Source: Anaerotalea alkaliphila
Lineage (GTDB): Bacteria; Bacillota; Clostridia; Lachnospirales; Vallitaleaceae
DNA length: 64,000 nucleotides
NCBI RefSeq assembly: GCF_010179735.1
Contig: NZ_JAAEEH010000002.1
Location: forward strand, 62,001-126,000
Direction of reading: 5' to 3'
Below the pieces are notes generated by a model. It was given only the letters and a program-made list of their open reading frames with translations. It was not told the origin of the DNA and did not search any database. Position 1 is the first letter of the stretch. Every line of letters begins with the position of its first letter. Below are positions 62,014 to 64,000 of this stretch, piece after piece. A program made the translations under genes and the position numbers.

Positions 62014-62703
62014 TCATTTCAGCAGCGGGCATTTGCAGCGGAAGCAGTATTCGTCCCGGATGTCGTTGAGGCTGGCGCAGGCGTTGCAGAAGATGATGGA
62101 GTCCCCGGACTTGTCGTACTTCTCGTAGGAGTTCAGCCCCTTGTGGTGCCGGACCCGGTCCCCCACCTGGTAGTAGTTGTAGACCGTGTCGTCGTCCTCC
62201 GTCCGGATCTCGTGCCGCTTGCCCCCGTCCTCCTTGAGGAGCACGGTGTACAGGACATAGGGCTCCATCCGGTAGCCGCTGCTCCCGTCACCGACCTTCT
62301 TCCGCTTGTGCTCCACCCGCTTGTCCACCACGATGCCGTCCCAAGTCCTGGTCCTTTTACGGCCTGCAATCTGCAGCAGGGCGATGGCCAGGAACATCCC
62401 CCCGATCCCCATGCCGATGAAGAGGGCCTGGGGATTGTCCATCTCGTCGCTCAGATGGCCATAGAGGAAGAAGCCGGTGACGGCAGCCACCGCCAGGAGG
62501 GAGGCGAAGAGCAGGGACCAGGTGCCGGAGGCCTTCAGGTAACGGGCGAAGGCAGGGTCGGAAATCCGGGGGGAGAAGCCCCTGCCGCCTCCCGTGGACT
62601 TCCGGGATGCGGCAGGGGCGGCAGGCTCCAGAGGCTGGCCGCAACGGTTGCAGAAATTGGCGTTTCCGTTGGGGATGTTGTTGCCGCAATGGGTACAGGT
62701 CAT
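62014..62703 (-). CDS. Zinc-ribbon membrane protein
   Basis: This 229-residue protein has an N-terminal zinc ribbon (CTHCGN...CNRCGQ), two TM helices (about 60-80 and 92-115), a central cytosolic beta domain and a second four-Cys motif at the C-terminus (CNACASL...CFRCKCPL). The function is unknown. AAGGAGG precedes the ATG, 16 bases after the MATE stop, so it is co-transcribed with the transporter. Confidence 0.8.
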   Translation of the reverse strand: MTCTHCGNNIPNGNANFCNRCGQPLEPAAPAASRKSTGGGRGFSPRISDPAFARYLKASGTWSLLFASLLAVAAVTGFFLYGHLSDEMDNPQALFIGMGIGGMFLAIALLQIAGRKRTRTWDGIVVDKRVEHKRKKVGDGSSGYRMEPYVLYTVLLKEDGGKRHEIRTEDDDTVYNYYQVGDRVRHHKGLNSYEKYDKSGDSIIFCNACASLNDIRDEYCFRCKCPLLK

Positions 62704-62719
62704 GGTAGGTCCTCCTTGA

Positions 62720-64000
62720 TCAGATGCTGGGGTACGGCGCATGGAGATGGTGCTTCATCTCCCGGTGGAAGAAGACGGCGGAAATAAGGGCGGCGAGGAA
62801 GTCGGACAGGGGCGGGGCGTAGAAGACCCCGTAGAGCCCGAACAGGTTGGAAAGCAGCAGGATGGCGGGAATCAGAATGATCACCTGCCGGGACAGGGAC
62901 AGGAAGGTGGCCGTCCGGGTCTTGCCCACCGCCTGGAAGTAGCTGGCGGCGATGATCTGGAATCCGATCACCGGCATGGCCAGGAAGAAGAACCGCAGGG
63001 CATCCTTCCCCAGCACCAGCAGCACCGGATCGTCGTTGAACATCCGGATCAGGAGTCCGGGCATGGACTGGATGATTACGAACCCGACCACGGAAAAAAT
63101 GGTGGCGGCCGCGATGGCCAGCCGCAGGGTTTCCTTCACCCGGTCCAGCTTCCCTGCCCCATAGTTGAAGCCGATCAGGGGCTGGGCACCCTGGTTGATC
63201 CCCAGGATGGGCATGATCATCAGCATCTGCATGCTGGTCACGATCCCCATGGCGGCGATGGCCAGGTCGCCCCCGTAAAGGCTGAGCCGGGCGTTGATGA
63301 GGATGATGACGAAGGTGTTGGCGAACTGCATCAAAAAGGAAGGAAGGCCGATGCTCATGACCTTCAGGACCAGGGGAGGGGCCAGGGGCAGGTTCCTCCG
63401 GCGGAGCTTCAGCCGGCTTTCCCCGCCCAGGAAGTAATGCAGCACCCAGACGGTGGAAGCCATCTGGGAAAGGATGGTGGCCAGGGCCGCCCCCTGGATC
63501 CCCCAACGGAAGACGAAGATGAACAGGGGGTCCAGGACGATGTTGATCCCTGCCCCCAAAGCCATGGTCAGCATGGCGGTTTTGGGCCGTCCGTCCACCC
63601 GGATGAAGTTGTTCATGGCCATGGTCAGGGAACCGAAGACGGATCCGGCCAGGATGATCCGGAGGTAGTCCTTGGAATAGGGAAGGATTTCATCGCTGGC
63701 GCCGAACATCCGCAGCAACGGGTCCAGAAAAAGAAGGAACAGCACGGCGGCGGCTGCGGTGAGCAGGACGATGGCGGTGGCGGAATTTCCCAGGATATGC
63801 TCCGATTCCTTGGGGTTGCCTTCCCCCAGCCGGATGGAGGCCAGGGCCCCGCCGCCGATGCCGATCAGCATCCCCAGGGCCATCATGAAGGTCATGATGG
63901 GCATCCCCAGGGCGATGGCGCCGATGCCGATGGCGCCGATGTCGGGACTGTTCCCGATGAAGATCCGGTCCACCACGTTGTACAGGGCCATGATCACCAT
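62720..64000 (-). CDS. MATE family efflux transporter, N-terminus outside the window
   Basis: A polytopic protein of which 426 residues are visible, with about 11-12 TM helices and MATE-family segments (ALYNVVDRIFIGNSPDIGAI; LGINQGAQPLIGFNYGAGKL). The ATG at the very edge reads mid-helix, so the true start lies beyond 64,000. Exports drugs or metabolites using Na+ or H+; the branch resembles MepA-type transporters of Bacillota. Confidence 0.92.
   Translation of the reverse strand: MVIMALYNVVDRIFIGNSPDIGAIGIGAIALGMPIMTFMMALGMLIGIGGGALASIRLGEGNPKESEHILGNSATAIVLLTAAAAVLFLLFLDPLLRMFGASDEILPYSKDYLRIILAGSVFGSLTMAMNNFIRVDGRPKTAMLTMALGAGINIVLDPLFIFVFRWGIQGAALATILSQMASTVWVLHYFLGGESRLKLRRRNLPLAPPLVLKVMSIGLPSFLMQFANTFVIILINARLSLYGGDLAIAAMGIVTSMQMLMIMPILGINQGAQPLIGFNYGAGKLDRVKETLRLAIAAATIFSVVGFVIIQSMPGLLIRMFNDDPVLLVLGKDALRFFFLAMPVIGFQIIAASYFQAVGKTRTATFLSLSRQVIILIPAILLLSNLFGLYGVFYAPPLSDFLAALISAVFFHREMKHHLHAPYPSI

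Overview
The window looks like a chromosomal segment of a fairly GC-rich, S-layer-bearing member of the Bacillota, probably Clostridia. The reasons are the walR-walK-yycH-yycI set, the order hup / S4 protein / divIC / tilS / hpt / ftsH, hprK, strong AGGAGG ribosome binding sites, consensus sigma-A promoters, SLH-anchored surface proteins and intrinsic terminators. No rRNA and no CRISPR array are present. One tRNA, tRNA-Ser(CGA), is present.

Layout. 0-1.2 kb: 3' end of an unrecognised protein gene. 1.2-6.4 kb: an RND efflux operon (adaptor, pump, TetR repressor) with a near-perfect promoter and a 24-bp palindromic operator. 6.5-9.0 kb: an AT-richer S-layer protein gene ending in a strong terminator. 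9.0-18 kb: an unusual mosaic of repeats. It holds two 5' fragments of group II introns, an IS (DUF6431-type accessory gene plus DDE transposase), two near-identical tag genes, a HigBA toxin-antitoxin pair, and truncated copies of the YkgJ-type gene found intact at 18 kb. All are stitched together by about 26 copies of the junction AACCTCGCC and 12 copies of a structured core. 18-25.3 kb: YkgJ-type protein, EamA transporter, AlkZ-like protein, serine hydrolase, hprK, a Wzz-like protein and YefM-YoeB. 25.3-30.8 kb: a small regulator/membrane-protein pair, a UPF0303 protein, an SLH-TolC fusion, acylphosphatase and an M23 peptidase. 30.9-36.3 kb: walR, walK, an unknown secreted protein behind a four-fold 11-bp direct repeat that fits a WalR box, yycH and yycI. 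36.4-45.1 kb: murA, hup, S4 protein, divIC, tilS, hpt, ftsH, a GH13 glucosidase and tRNA-Ser. 45.2-47.1 kb: leuCD-type dehydratase. 47.9-62 kb: two paralogous sugar/inositol loci side by side, each with binding protein, ATPase, permease, Gfo/Idh/MocA dehydrogenase and TIM-barrel isomerase. One is next to an AraC regulator and the other is led by a LacI regulator with a visible operator. 62-64 kb: a zinc-ribbon membrane protein and a MATE transporter that runs off the right edge.

How parts fit. The RND operon is autoregulated by its third gene. Its outer partner could be the SLH-TolC protein encoded 21 kb away, which carries the same N-terminal SLH module as the S-layer protein; this pairing is inference. 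The cell-wall genes form a WalRK-centred group. The twin inositol-type loci share almost identical ATPase and permease genes but have diverged binding proteins, dehydrogenases and isomerases. The most unusual region is the 9-18 kb mosaic. Its repeat core carries a terminator-like hairpin whose copies differ mainly by changes that keep G-U pairing in the plus-strand RNA, so it may be a mobile structured-RNA element that has not been described.
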